Made by a program: the position numbers and the translations under genes
Notes under the pieces: model-generated
Told to the model about the DNA's origin: nothing
The model's input: the letters and a program-made list of their open reading frames with translations, nothing else
Databases searched by the model: none
Shown: positions 45,079 through 53,587 of the stretch, piece by piece
Layout of the letters: each line of letters opens with the position of its first letter
Numbering within the stretch: position 1 is the first letter of the stretch
DNA from: Parabacteroides hominis
GTDB taxonomy: Bacteria; Bacteroidota; Bacteroidia; Bacteroidales; Tannerellaceae
Assembly (NCBI RefSeq): GCF_014287585.1
Contig: NZ_JACOOJ010000018.1
Location: forward strand, 34,895 to 98,894
Length of the DNA stretch: 64,000 nt
Reading direction: 5' to 3'

Positions 45079-48000
45079 ATGCAAAAACATTTTAATACCC
45101 AACTGTTTTGGGTACCAGAGTCGCTTTGGTTTACCTTAAACAAAATTCCAAGAGTTATGAAGCTATACATCTTCTTACTATTCTGTTCGATCAGTTTGGT
45201 ACAAGCCACGAACAGTTATGCGCAAAAAACAACCGTTAACCTGAAAATGCAGAACCAGACAGTCCAGACCGTTCTATATGAGATTGAAAACCAATCGGAG
45301 TTCTCTTTCTTTTTTAACACAAGGCATGTCGATCTGAATAGAAAGGTGTCGATTGATGCAAATAAGAGTGATATATTTAAAGTGCTGGATAATATTTTTG
45401 CTGGTACTAATGTGCGTTATTCGGTGGTGGATAAGAAGATTATACTTTCTACGGAAAAAGCAATTTCGCAACAAACGAAAAAAAAAGTGACCGGTGTTGT
45501 CAAAGATCAGAACGGTGAGCCGGTGATTGGTGCAAATGTGTCTGTTAAAGAAACAACTAACGGAACAATTACAGATATAGACGGAAATTTCAGCCTGGAT
45601 AATATATCAAATAAAGATATTATCGTTATTTCTTATATTGGTTATATTTCACAAGAAATCGCAATTGACCAAAAAACTACGTTAAAAGTGGTTTTGCAAG
45701 AAGATCAACAAACTTTGGAGGAAGTTGTCGTAATCGGTTACGGGGCAGTCAAGAAGAAAGACCTTACCGGAGCTATTGCTCAAGTAAAAGCCGACAAATA
45801 TGCCACTCAGCAAAGTACGAACGTTTTAGATATGTTGAATGGAACCGTTGCTGGTTTTAACTCCAACATCGGAACTTCTGCTTCCGGAGCAAGTGAAATG
45901 GAAATACGAGGTCCCGCTTCACTCTCAGCTAACAATTCACCCTTGATTGTCTTGGATGGAGTTATCTTCAATGGTTCTATCAATGATATCAATCCATCGG
46001 ATATTGAGACTATAGACGTATTGAAAGATGCCAGCTCTGCTGCCGTTTACGGTTCGCGGTCTGCTGCCGGTGTTGTAATTATCAATACCAAACAAGGCAA
46101 AGGAGACAAAATGAGTATAAATTTCTCCGCCCAACTGGGTTTAACAGACTTCACCAATGAAATCAAACCGAATGATTTGTCTGGATTCATCCAACGCAGA
46201 CAAGATTTCCAACGCAGAATAAATCCAGACAAGCCGGAAGGATATTACAATAGTCCCAATCAGTTACCGAAAGGCATTGATGTCGATACTTGGCAAAAGT
46301 ACGATGCGTCATTCCAGTCAGATCCAATTTTGACTTGGATGACACGTCTGAATTTGCGTGATATCGAACAACAAAACTATCTGAATGGAAATGCCTATGA
46401 TTGGTATGGAGAAGCTACACGTCCCGGATTAAGGCAAAACTACAATGTAAACATATCCGGAGGCATTGGCAAAACTAAATATTACTGGTCATTAGGCTAT
46501 ACGGACAATCAAGGTTATATAAAGGGAGATGAGTATAAAACAATCCGTTCCCGAATTAATGCAGATACCAAAGTTGCCGAATTCCTGACTGTGGGAATCA
46601 ATGCTCAATTTAGCAACAAAGATGAAAGTAATGAAGCCATCAAATTATCGAATATAAGCCGTCAGAGTCCTTTGGGACAACCTTATGATGAAAACGGAGA
46701 ACTAAAATGGTATCCTCATGACGATTCAGGAATTGAACAAAACCCATTTCTTTTATACAAAAAACGGGATAAATTCAATGTCACCCAAAATCTGTTTGCC
46801 ACCATGTATGCCGATCTGAAACTGCCATTCGGTTTTAGTTACAAAGTCTCTTATATCAACCGCTATGATTGGCAAAAAAATTATTACTATGATCCGTCAA
46901 GCATCCCAAGTGGCAATAAGACAGGAGGCTTCGGACAGCGTATCAATTATTCGCTTTACGAATGGCAAATAGACAACATCGTTTCATGGAAAAAAACTTT
47001 TGGAGTTCATGATTTTTATGCAACGTTCTTATACAATGCAGAAAAGAAACAAACATGGAAAGATACCGGTGAAAATGTAAATTTCACCCCCAGTGAAGCA
47101 TTAGGCTTCCATCAATTAGGGGCGGGAGGATCACCTACTATTAAAAACGAAGATACTTATTCGACCGGTACCGCAATAATGGGCCGTCTGAATTACACGC
47201 TCATGAACCGCTATTTCCTAACTCTATCTATTCGTAGAGACGGATATTCGGCTTTTGGTATGGAAAATCCTTACGCTACTTTTCCATCCGGAGCTTTAGC
47301 CTGGAATTTATCAGACGAATCGTTCTTCAATATCAAATGGATAAATAATCTCAAGGTCAGAGCCTCTTATGGAATAAACGGTAACCGGGATATAGGGATT
47401 TATGATGCATTGGCAAAACTTGAAACAAACAAATACCTGACTGGAAGCACATTGATCTCAGGCATATACAGCAGTTCACTGGCGAACCAATATCTAAAGT
47501 GGGAAAAGACTAAAGCTTTTAATTTAGGTCTGGACTTTTCCGTCTTAGACAGCCGGTTAAATGGTTCGGTTGATTATTATAGCATGATTACAAATGACTT
47601 GTTGTTAAAACGTAGCCTGCCGACAATTATTGGATACGACAATGTAATGTCTAATATGGGAGAATTGCAAAACAACGGATTTGAAATGACTCTTAATAGT
47701 TACAATATCCAAAATAAGGATTTCAGTTGGAACTCGACATTGACGTTCTCATTTAATAGAAACAAGATCAAACATCTCTATGGAGAAATGATCGATATTT
47801 TAGACGAAAATGGCAATATAATCGGCCAAAGAGAAGGTGATGATATCGACAATGGATGGTTTATCGGACAATCAATAGATCGGATATGGGATTACAAATT
47901 CCTTGGTATTTACCAACTTGGAGAAGAAGAATTGGCTAAATCATTCGGAAAAGCTCCTGGCGATGTCAAATTATACGATCCTAATGGGGATGGAGTATCT

Positions 48001-48477
48001 ACCCAAGAAGATAAAGTATTTCAAGGTTATACGAAGCCACGCTTTCGTTTAGGGCTTCGAAATGACTTTACTCTTTTCAAAAATTTCCAGATTTCTTGTT
48101 TCATCCGTGCAGATTTAGGACATTGGAGAGCGAACAATTTATTGAGCAACACATCTAATGTCGAGGACAGAGCCAATAGTTATGCATTGCCTTACTGGAC
48201 TCCGGAAACCCCGACAAACAAATATACACGGTTAAATACGGTAAACACACCTGGGTATAACATTTATGAAAAGAGCAGTTTTGTACGTTTGCAAGACTTA
48301 TCCATAGCATACAATATCCCGGAAAATATTCTCAAAAACCTGAAAGTAGGGCATTGTAAAGTATATTTAAGTGGACGTAACCTGCTAACTTTCACAAAAT
48401 GGTCCGGTTGGGATCCTGAATCTGGAAATACTCCTATGCCGCGAATCTTTACATTTGGAATCGATGTCACATTATAA
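45079..48477 (+). CDS. SusC/RagA-type TonB-linked outer-membrane transporter with STN signalling domain
   Basis: 1132 residues; the signal peptide is best after the internal ATG (MKLYIFLLFCSISLVQATNS), so translation may begin there. Domains: STN (about 50-130, VQTVLYEIENQSEFSFFFNT), carboxypeptidase-regulatory-like domain (VTGVVKDQNGEPVIGANV), TonB box EEVVVIGYG, plug with the family motif SSAAVYGSRSAAGVV, then a 22-strand barrel. Imports oligosaccharides with the SusD lid next to it; the STN domain signals to FecR and the ECF sigma factor. Visibly more AT-rich than the flanking genes. Confidence 0.95.
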   Translation: MQKHFNTQLFWVPESLWFTLNKIPRVMKLYIFLLFCSISLVQATNSYAQKTTVNLKMQNQTVQTVLYEIENQSEFSFFFNTRHVDLNRKVSIDANKSDIFKVLDNIFAGTNVRYSVVDKKIILSTEKAISQQTKKKVTGVVKDQNGEPVIGANVSVKETTNGTITDIDGNFSLDNISNKDIIVISYIGYISQEIAIDQKTTLKVVLQEDQQTLEEVVVIGYGAVKKKDLTGAIAQVKADKYATQQSTNVLDMLNGTVAGFNSNIGTSASGASEMEIRGPASLSANNSPLIVLDGVIFNGSINDINPSDIETIDVLKDASSAAVYGSRSAAGVVIINTKQGKGDKMSINFSAQLGLTDFTNEIKPNDLSGFIQRRQDFQRRINPDKPEGYYNSPNQLPKGIDVDTWQKYDASFQSDPILTWMTRLNLRDIEQQNYLNGNAYDWYGEATRPGLRQNYNVNISGGIGKTKYYWSLGYTDNQGYIKGDEYKTIRSRINADTKVAEFLTVGINAQFSNKDESNEAIKLSNISRQSPLGQPYDENGELKWYPHDDSGIEQNPFLLYKKRDKFNVTQNLFATMYADLKLPFGFSYKVSYINRYDWQKNYYYDPSSIPSGNKTGGFGQRINYSLYEWQIDNIVSWKKTFGVHDFYATFLYNAEKKQTWKDTGENVNFTPSEALGFHQLGAGGSPTIKNEDTYSTGTAIMGRLNYTLMNRYFLTLSIRRDGYSAFGMENPYATFPSGALAWNLSDESFFNIKWINNLKVRASYGINGNRDIGIYDALAKLETNKYLTGSTLISGIYSSSLANQYLKWEKTKAFNLGLDFSVLDSRLNGSVDYYSMITNDLLLKRSLPTIIGYDNVMSNMGELQNNGFEMTLNSYNIQNKDFSWNSTLTFSFNRNKIKHLYGEMIDILDENGNIIGQREGDDIDNGWFIGQSIDRIWDYKFLGIYQLGEEELAKSFGKAPGDVKLYDPNGDGVSTQEDKVFQGYTKPRFRLGLRNDFTLFKNFQISCFIRADLGHWRANNLLSNTSNVEDRANSYALPYWTPETPTNKYTRLNTVNTPGYNIYEKSSFVRLQDLSIAYNIPENILKNLKVGHCKVYLSGRNLLTFTKWSGWDPESGNTPMPRIFTFGIDVTL

Positions 48478-48488
48478 ATAAACAAGTT

Positions 48489-50267
48489 ATGAAAAACTGG
48501 ATAAAATATATCATTTGTGCGTCTCTGTTTACAACCGTTTCATGCGGAGACGATTTCTTGGAGATAAAGCCCCTTTCTATCTTCACGCCGGAATCTATTT
48601 ACACGGATAAGGCTGGATTTAACGGAATACTGGTTAATCTCCGTAAAAACTTACGCCCCGATTTTTATGGAGAGGGAGGAGGTCTGGCTTCTGAGCTAAT
48701 CGCCTCAGATATCGCAATCAGTGCCAATAAAGCAGCCAATGCTATACATAATTTCGATACTCAAGTATTACCGACAGGAACCGGTACGACCTATGACTTC
48801 CATGAGATCTGGACAAGAGGATATAACCAGATACGAAATGCGAATGTAATTCTGTCGCGTATCGGCAATGGCAAATTCGACACAGAAGAAATCAAAAATG
48901 CAATTATTGCCGAAGCGTATTTTCACAGAGCCTATTGGTATTATAGATTAGTCCATTTATATGGAGATGTCCCCTTTTTGAATATAGAACATACGGCTCC
49001 TAAAATCGACTTTTATACACATTCGAGAAAAACGATACTTGCAAAAATAGAGGAAGATTTAGCATGGGCCGTCCAGTGGCTACCCCAAACAGTTGTTCCC
49101 GGAGCAGTCTCTAAGGCAGCCGGCAACCATTTACTTACAAAAATATATCTGTCAAATGGAAAATTCACAGAAGCTGTCGACGCCTCTTCTGCGGTCATTA
49201 ACGACGGAATTCACTTTTTAATGACTGACCGCTTCGGGGTAGATGCTTCCGATCCTCAGTTTAATACGATCTGGGATCTCCATCAAAAAGACAATAAAAG
49301 CTCATCTTCAAATAAAGAAGGCATCCTTGTCGTACAGGAACGCTACGGATTTCCGGAAGCAGAAATAAGTGGAGGCACCCAGGCCATGCGTCGTTATGTT
49401 CCCTCCTGGTGGAATTCGTCCTACATGAAAGATCCCGATGGAAAAAGAGGAACTATCGATACACAAGGAAATGAGTTTGTCATAAAAATAGGAAGAGGAG
49501 TCGGCTATGTCCGGCCTTGCAGTTATTACAATTATGAAATATGGAATAACTGTAATAAGGACTTGAGACATGACAATCAAGTAAACTGGTTCTCCGTCGA
49601 TAAATTCATTTACAACAATCCATCTTCCAAATATTTCGGACAACCCGTACAGATACAATACACAAATCCCAAAGATACCATCCATTGCTGGTATCCTTTC
49701 CCTTATTATAAGGTGTATGTCGAAGATGAAGAAAGACCCGATCAGCCATACGGAGGACATTCGGACTGGTATTTATTCAGACTGGCTGAAACTTATCTTT
49801 TAAGAGCAGAAGCCTACTATTGGTTAAACCAAACAGATAAAGCCGCTGCCGATATAAACTCGGTAAGAGTACGTGCGAAAGCCGATCCAATTGTAGCTTC
49901 GCAAGTTTCAATAGATTATATTTTAGATGAAAGAGCCAGAGAACTTTTCGCAGAAGAATTCAGAAAAACGGAATTAACCAGAATTGCCTTTATTATGGCT
50001 GAAAAAGGGTTAAACGGCTATTCCTTAGAAAATTTCTCCGAAAAGAATTTCTGGTATGATCGGACTATAGCCAAAAATGAATTTTATAAGGCAGGTGATA
50101 TTTTATGGGGAACAAACGTATTCAAGATAAGCCCATTCCACGTCCTTTGGCCTATCCCGGCAAACGCCATCGATAGTAACCAGGGAGGAACCATTAACCA
50201 GAATAAAGGTTATATCGGGTACGAAAAAAATATTCCTCCATTAACAGTCATAGACGATCAACAATAA
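48489..50267 (+). CDS. SusD/RagB-type glycan-binding lipoprotein
   Basis: 592 residues, lipobox ASLFTTVSC with Cys19. N-terminal GDDFLEIKPLSIFTPESIY and the TPR-like helices (AIIAEAYFHRAYWYYRLVHL, ETYLLRAEAYYWLNQTDKAA) are typical. Sits on the SusC barrel as a lid that captures glycan at the cell surface. 11 bp after susC. A stable hairpin (50274-50303) follows and may lower transcription into the sulfatase gene. Confidence 0.95.
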   Translation: MKNWIKYIICASLFTTVSCGDDFLEIKPLSIFTPESIYTDKAGFNGILVNLRKNLRPDFYGEGGGLASELIASDIAISANKAANAIHNFDTQVLPTGTGTTYDFHEIWTRGYNQIRNANVILSRIGNGKFDTEEIKNAIIAEAYFHRAYWYYRLVHLYGDVPFLNIEHTAPKIDFYTHSRKTILAKIEEDLAWAVQWLPQTVVPGAVSKAAGNHLLTKIYLSNGKFTEAVDASSAVINDGIHFLMTDRFGVDASDPQFNTIWDLHQKDNKSSSSNKEGILVVQERYGFPEAEISGGTQAMRRYVPSWWNSSYMKDPDGKRGTIDTQGNEFVIKIGRGVGYVRPCSYYNYEIWNNCNKDLRHDNQVNWFSVDKFIYNNPSSKYFGQPVQIQYTNPKDTIHCWYPFPYYKVYVEDEERPDQPYGGHSDWYLFRLAETYLLRAEAYYWLNQTDKAAADINSVRVRAKADPIVASQVSIDYILDERARELFAEEFRKTELTRIAFIMAEKGLNGYSLENFSEKNFWYDRTIAKNEFYKAGDILWGTNVFKISPFHVLWPIPANAIDSNQGGTINQNKGYIGYEKNIPPLTVIDDQQ

Positions 50268-50273
50268 TTCCTA

Positions 50274-50303
50274 AACCTACCGGTTATTATCAACCGGTAG
50301 GTT
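50274..50303 (+). terminator. Hairpin between susD and the sulfatase (terminator or attenuator)
   Basis: Perfect 12-bp stem AACCTACCGGTT / AACCGGTAGGTT with a 6-nt loop, followed by ATATTTATAAA; weak U-tract, so partial termination is likely. Confidence 0.6.
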
Positions 50304-50344
50304 ATATTTATAAATCCTTTGTATTCACATTTAATTTAGACATC

Positions 50345-51817
50345 ATGAAAAATAATTATCCTTTGCTATCGGTTTGTTTGCTGGCATTGCCCTTTCAAGG
50401 CTACGCACAAAAAAAGGCAAATGAGACGAAGCCCAATATACTTTTTATATGTGTAGACGACCTTCGCCGTGAATTAGGGGCCTATGGCTCTGTTGTGAAA
50501 ACCCCAAACGTTGACCGACTGGCATCACAAGGCAGTTTATTTTTCCAGCATTATGTACAAGTCCCGACAAGTGGAGCGTCACGAGCCAGCATGTTGACAG
50601 GACATTTTCCTAAGGACAAATCGGATCTCTCCAACGAAGCATGCCGAACAAGACTGTCTGATAAACCGGAAGGGGAAATCCCGGAAACAATGTTCCATCA
50701 TTTACGCAGGAATGGCTATTATACTGTCGGCATTGGAAAGATAAGCCATTATGTCGACGGTTGCCTGTATGGCTATGATGCTCCGAAAACCGATAAGCCG
50801 GAACTGCCTTATAGTTGGGATGAAATGCTTTTCGATGCAGGGAAATGGGGGAACGGTTGGAACGCCTTTTTCGGATATGCAGATGGAAGTAATCGGCAAA
50901 ATCGTAAGAAACAAGTGAAACCATACGAATGTGCAGACGTTGGCGATGAGGGTTATCCAGATGGACTAACGGCAAATCTGGCGGTCAAAAAGCTAAACGA
51001 GCTAACAGCTAAAAATGAGCCGTTCTGCCTGGCTGTCGGTTTCTTCAAACCTCATTTGCCTTTCACATCCCCTAAAAAATATTGGGATATGTATGATGAA
51101 GCCTCTATCCCCATTTCTCCTATGCCCGACATTCCGGAAGGATGTGATCCGATCAGCCTACATGAAAGCGCGGAATTCAAGAGCTATCAATTAGGTGACG
51201 AAATGCCTTCCATCGAAAATAGAGTTTCTGACGAATATGCACGCAAACTCCGTCACGCCTATTTCGCTTGCGTAAGTTATATGGATGCTCAAGTGGGAAA
51301 AGTGTTGGATGCCCTTGAAGCCAGCGGAAAAATGGATAATACGATTATTATTCTATGGGGAGATCATGGATGGCACTTAGGAGACCTGCGTGTTTGGGGG
51401 AAACATACACTACATGAAACCTCTCTAAGCAGTGCACTCGTAATAAAAGCCCCCAAGTGCAAACCCGGGATTAAAAATAACCGGATTGTCAGTTCTATAG
51501 ATATTTATCCGACTCTTATGGAACTTTGCAAAATCTCCTTACCCAAAGGACTGGACGGACATAGTTTTGCATCCTTGCTCAACAATCCTAATGACAAAAA
51601 ATGGACAGATGCCGCTTACAGTTATTACCGAAATTGTATAACACTCCGAACTCCGGAATATCGTTTTACTCGTTACAATAAAAAAGGAGAAACAATCACC
51701 GAACTTTATCAATACGGGCCGGACCGTATCGAGCGCAAAAATATAGCGCAAGAAAAGCCCCACATTGTAAAAAAGTTACTGCCTCTCTGGGAGAAAGGCG
51801 TTAGATTCAATGATTAG
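50345..51817 (+). CDS. Serine-type sulfatase, iduronate-2-sulfatase-like
   Basis: 490 residues, signal peptide to about residue 22. Metal ligands in ICVDDLRRELGAYG and, late, LWGDHGWHLGD. The active-site motif is S76-G-A-S-R80 instead of C-x-P-S-R, so formylglycine must be made from Ser by a radical SAM maturase (anSME), which is not in the window. Sequence around it (TPNVDRLASQGSLFFQ, ASMLTGHFP) is of the iduronate-2-sulfatase type. Last gene of the SusCD unit, so the target glycan is probably sulfated; the exact sulfate ester is unknown. Confidence 0.9.
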   Translation: MKNNYPLLSVCLLALPFQGYAQKKANETKPNILFICVDDLRRELGAYGSVVKTPNVDRLASQGSLFFQHYVQVPTSGASRASMLTGHFPKDKSDLSNEACRTRLSDKPEGEIPETMFHHLRRNGYYTVGIGKISHYVDGCLYGYDAPKTDKPELPYSWDEMLFDAGKWGNGWNAFFGYADGSNRQNRKKQVKPYECADVGDEGYPDGLTANLAVKKLNELTAKNEPFCLAVGFFKPHLPFTSPKKYWDMYDEASIPISPMPDIPEGCDPISLHESAEFKSYQLGDEMPSIENRVSDEYARKLRHAYFACVSYMDAQVGKVLDALEASGKMDNTIIILWGDHGWHLGDLRVWGKHTLHETSLSSALVIKAPKCKPGIKNNRIVSSIDIYPTLMELCKISLPKGLDGHSFASLLNNPNDKKWTDAAYSYYRNCITLRTPEYRFTRYNKKGETITELYQYGPDRIERKNIAQEKPHIVKKLLPLWEKGVRFND

Positions 51818-51884
51818 CAAATATATTGAAACTGTCGAATTAAATCAGCTATCCATTGCAAATAAACTTTCCCAAAAATAATCC

Positions 51885-51949
51885 TTCATTCCTTCAGCCC
51901 TAAGCCCATCCGGTTAACCTTCACTCGCTTACGGCTGAAGGAAATGAAT
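51885..51949. repeat. Palindromic repeat, copy A
   Basis: Long arms TTCATTCCTTCAGCC...GGCTGAAGGAAATGAA around CCATCCGG and CTCGC. Related to copies at 52261-52311 and 55671-55723. Also a likely terminator after the sulfatase. Confidence 0.65.
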
Positions 51950-51955
51950 AAATCC

Positions 51956-52097
51956 TTAATAATTAAACCCGAAATGCCAAAGCGGAATGATATTCTTGTG
52001 TCCGTATTCGATGTCGTCTTTCACGATGTAGGTATCTGACATAAGACGTGTCGGTGAGTCTGAGCAATCTCCTGAAAAGTTCTATAAGCTGTTCCAT
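51956..52097 (-). pseudogene. Remnant of an AAA/DUF4143-type ATPase (both ends fused)
   Basis: From ATG at 52097 one frame gives MEQLIELFRRLLRLTDTSYV, like the N-terminus of AAA_14/DUF4143 ATPases. A second overlapping frame to the stop at 51956 gives IVKDDIEYGHKNIIPLWHFG, like their C-terminus (normally ...IPLWLFGFLY). The ATPase core, some 350 residues, is gone. The family assignment is from recall. Confidence 0.6.
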
Positions 52098-52136
52098 GTC
52101 CTGTCCGGTTGAATAGTTCGTATGGGCAAATATACG

Positions 52137-52260
52137 GAAATTGCCGAATTAAATCAGCACTTTTTCTGTGAAATTGCCGAATTAAATCAGCACTTTTTCT
52201 GTGAAATTGCCGAATTAAATCAGCACTTTTTCTGTGAAATTGCCGAATTAAATCAGCACT
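52137..52260 (+). repeat. 33-bp tandem repeat, four copies
   Basis: Units start at 52137, 52170, 52203 and 52236 (the last truncated at 25 bp) and are identical, beginning GAAATTGCCGAATTAAATCA. A related single unit (GTCGAATTAAATCAGC) lies near 51835. Unspaced, so not CRISPR. The frame codes EIAELNQHFFC repeats, probably not a protein. Confidence 0.88.
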
Positions 52261-52311
52261 CCTTCATCCGTAAGCCTATCCGATTGTCCCTTACTCGCCT
52301 ACGGATGAAGG
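52261..52311. repeat. Palindromic repeat, copy B
   Basis: CCTTCATCCGTAAGC (left) and GCCTACGGATGAAGG (right) around CTATCCGATTGTCCC, closely similar to copy A. It follows the tandem repeats without a gap. Confidence 0.7.
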
Positions 52312-52406
52312 GAATCTGTTTTGATTCGGTAAGATTTATGTATTTATGAGGCTGAAATTCGGTATGAAAAATGTTGCTTGACGTCCTATGTTCGGTTGGA
52401 AAAATG

Positions 52407-52414
52407 TATATTTG
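52407..52414 (+). promoter_or_regulatory. -7 element surviving upstream of an ATPase fragment
   Basis: TATATTTG, 30 bp upstream of the decayed DUF4143 frame. Confidence 0.4.
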
Positions 52415-52443
52415 CATGCGATGTCATTAAATAAAAGATTGTT

Positions 52444-52725
52444 ATGTATAGAAATATCATAGAACGACTCAGGGAATGGAAAAATAAGGAAGATAGGAAA
52501 CATAGCAATGATGCGAAGTTGGAGATCGACTTCTTGATTCAGTACGGTAGCGAAATAGTACCGATAGAGGCGAAAGCGGAAGAGAATCTTCGGGCAAAAT
52601 CGCTTTATACCTTTGTGTCTTCACGCCCTGGTATGCACGGATTGCGTTTCTCTATGTCGGATTATCGGGAACAGGATTGGATGACGAATGTACCACTCTA
52701 TGCCGTAACAACTTGTTTCAAGTAA
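52444..52725 (+). pseudogene. C-terminal fragment of a DUF4143/AAA_14 ATPase
   Basis: 93 residues. The useful part, EIDFLIQYGSEIVPIEAKAE then SLYTFVSS and FSMSDYREQDWMTNVPLYAV, is the nuclease-like C-terminal domain (E/D-x-D ... E-x-K) of DUF4143 proteins, which normally follows an AAA domain of over 200 residues. Fused to an unrelated short N-terminus behind an intact promoter box, so a deletion product. It comes from a different family member than the remnant at 51956-52097. Confidence 0.7.
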
Positions 52726-52736
52726 TCCCCAATAAT

Positions 52737-53333
52737 TCAGAAATACGGAAATGAATAAACCCTCGTGCTCCGATACCCGTGTTTCGTCAATTTTCCTTCA
52801 TCAATCAGTTTGTTCAGGTCTTGCAGGGCGCGGTATTTGGAGCAGCCGGTCAATTTACGGTAGTCGCCGCATGTGATGAAATGATGCGAGTTCAGGTGGT
52901 TTGTCAGGCGGCGGAGCCGTTCTTCAAAGGACGGGAGAGTCGATTTGGTTTCCGGCATACGTTCGAGACGCATCGTTTTCAGCTTCTTTTTCAGGTATTT
53001 CCCGCAACGGAAGTTGACGTTGCGGAAGTGGATCGATTCGCTTCGGATCTCGCTCTTGTCCATGACCGGGCGCGAGGAAAGCGAGATGCTGAAAAAGCCG
53101 ATCCCTTCTAACTCGACGATATATCCTTCCTCCAATTTGTCGGCCATCACGTCGGCAAGCGTTTGCAAAACCCCTTTGACATCTCCTGCCGAAAGGCCGC
53201 TACGTGATTCGACCTGGTACATCAGGTCATTGATGCGTACCGTCCCGTAAGGTACGACACGAGGATGTAAAGCCTGTTTCTTATGTTCTCCTGTCGGGTC
53301 CGGATTCCGGACTAATCTATATCTTGCACACAT
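52737..53333 (-). CDS. HU-family DNA-binding protein with C-terminal winged helix
   Basis: 198 residues. Residues about 25-115 match the divergent HU/IHF-like domain of Bacteroidetes (YQVESRSGLSAGDVKGVLQT, GYIVELEGIGFFSISLSSRP). A linker follows, then a predicted winged helix (FITCGDYRKLTGCSKYRALQ, LIDEGKLTKHGYRSTRVYSF). Divergent from the VirE-type primase gene, a pairing seen repeatedly in Bacteroidales accessory regions. Role unknown; DNA binding at a mobile or defunct replicon is plausible. Confidence 0.8.
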   Translation of the reverse strand: MCARYRLVRNPDPTGEHKKQALHPRVVPYGTVRINDLMYQVESRSGLSAGDVKGVLQTLADVMADKLEEGYIVELEGIGFFSISLSSRPVMDKSEIRSESIHFRNVNFRCGKYLKKKLKTMRLERMPETKSTLPSFEERLRRLTNHLNSHHFITCGDYRKLTGCSKYRALQDLNKLIDEGKLTKHGYRSTRVYSFPYF

Positions 53334-53397
53334 ATCCGTATTATATTAAGGTTAAACATTGCACTTGTTAGCGCTTGACTGCCATGTCCTATCCCGC

Positions 53398-53433
53398 CTC
53401 ACAACTGCCGGACGCTTGTGCGACAGTTGTGAG
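53398..53433. repeat. Inverted repeat in the divergent control region
   Basis: CTCACAACTG (53398-53407) and CAGTTGTGAG (53424-53433) are perfect arms. GACGCTTGT occurs twice nearby. The 53334-53587 interval holds no gene; this dyad may be an operator for the divergent pair. Confidence 0.5.
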
Positions 53434-53587
53434 ACGCTTGTTTGTCGTGTGTCTTACAAGCGTTTCACTGCTGTCGGACAAGAACAAACATGGCACTAAA
53501 GGTACAAAGAATAATGGGAAAAAGGCTTGTTGTATCTATCTTTTTGTCTTATCTTTACAAGATATGCTAATTTTAAATCAGCTAAGA

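Noticed and set aside
52137..52260. Possible CRISPR array
   Set aside because: Units are contiguous and identical with no spacers between them and no cas genes.
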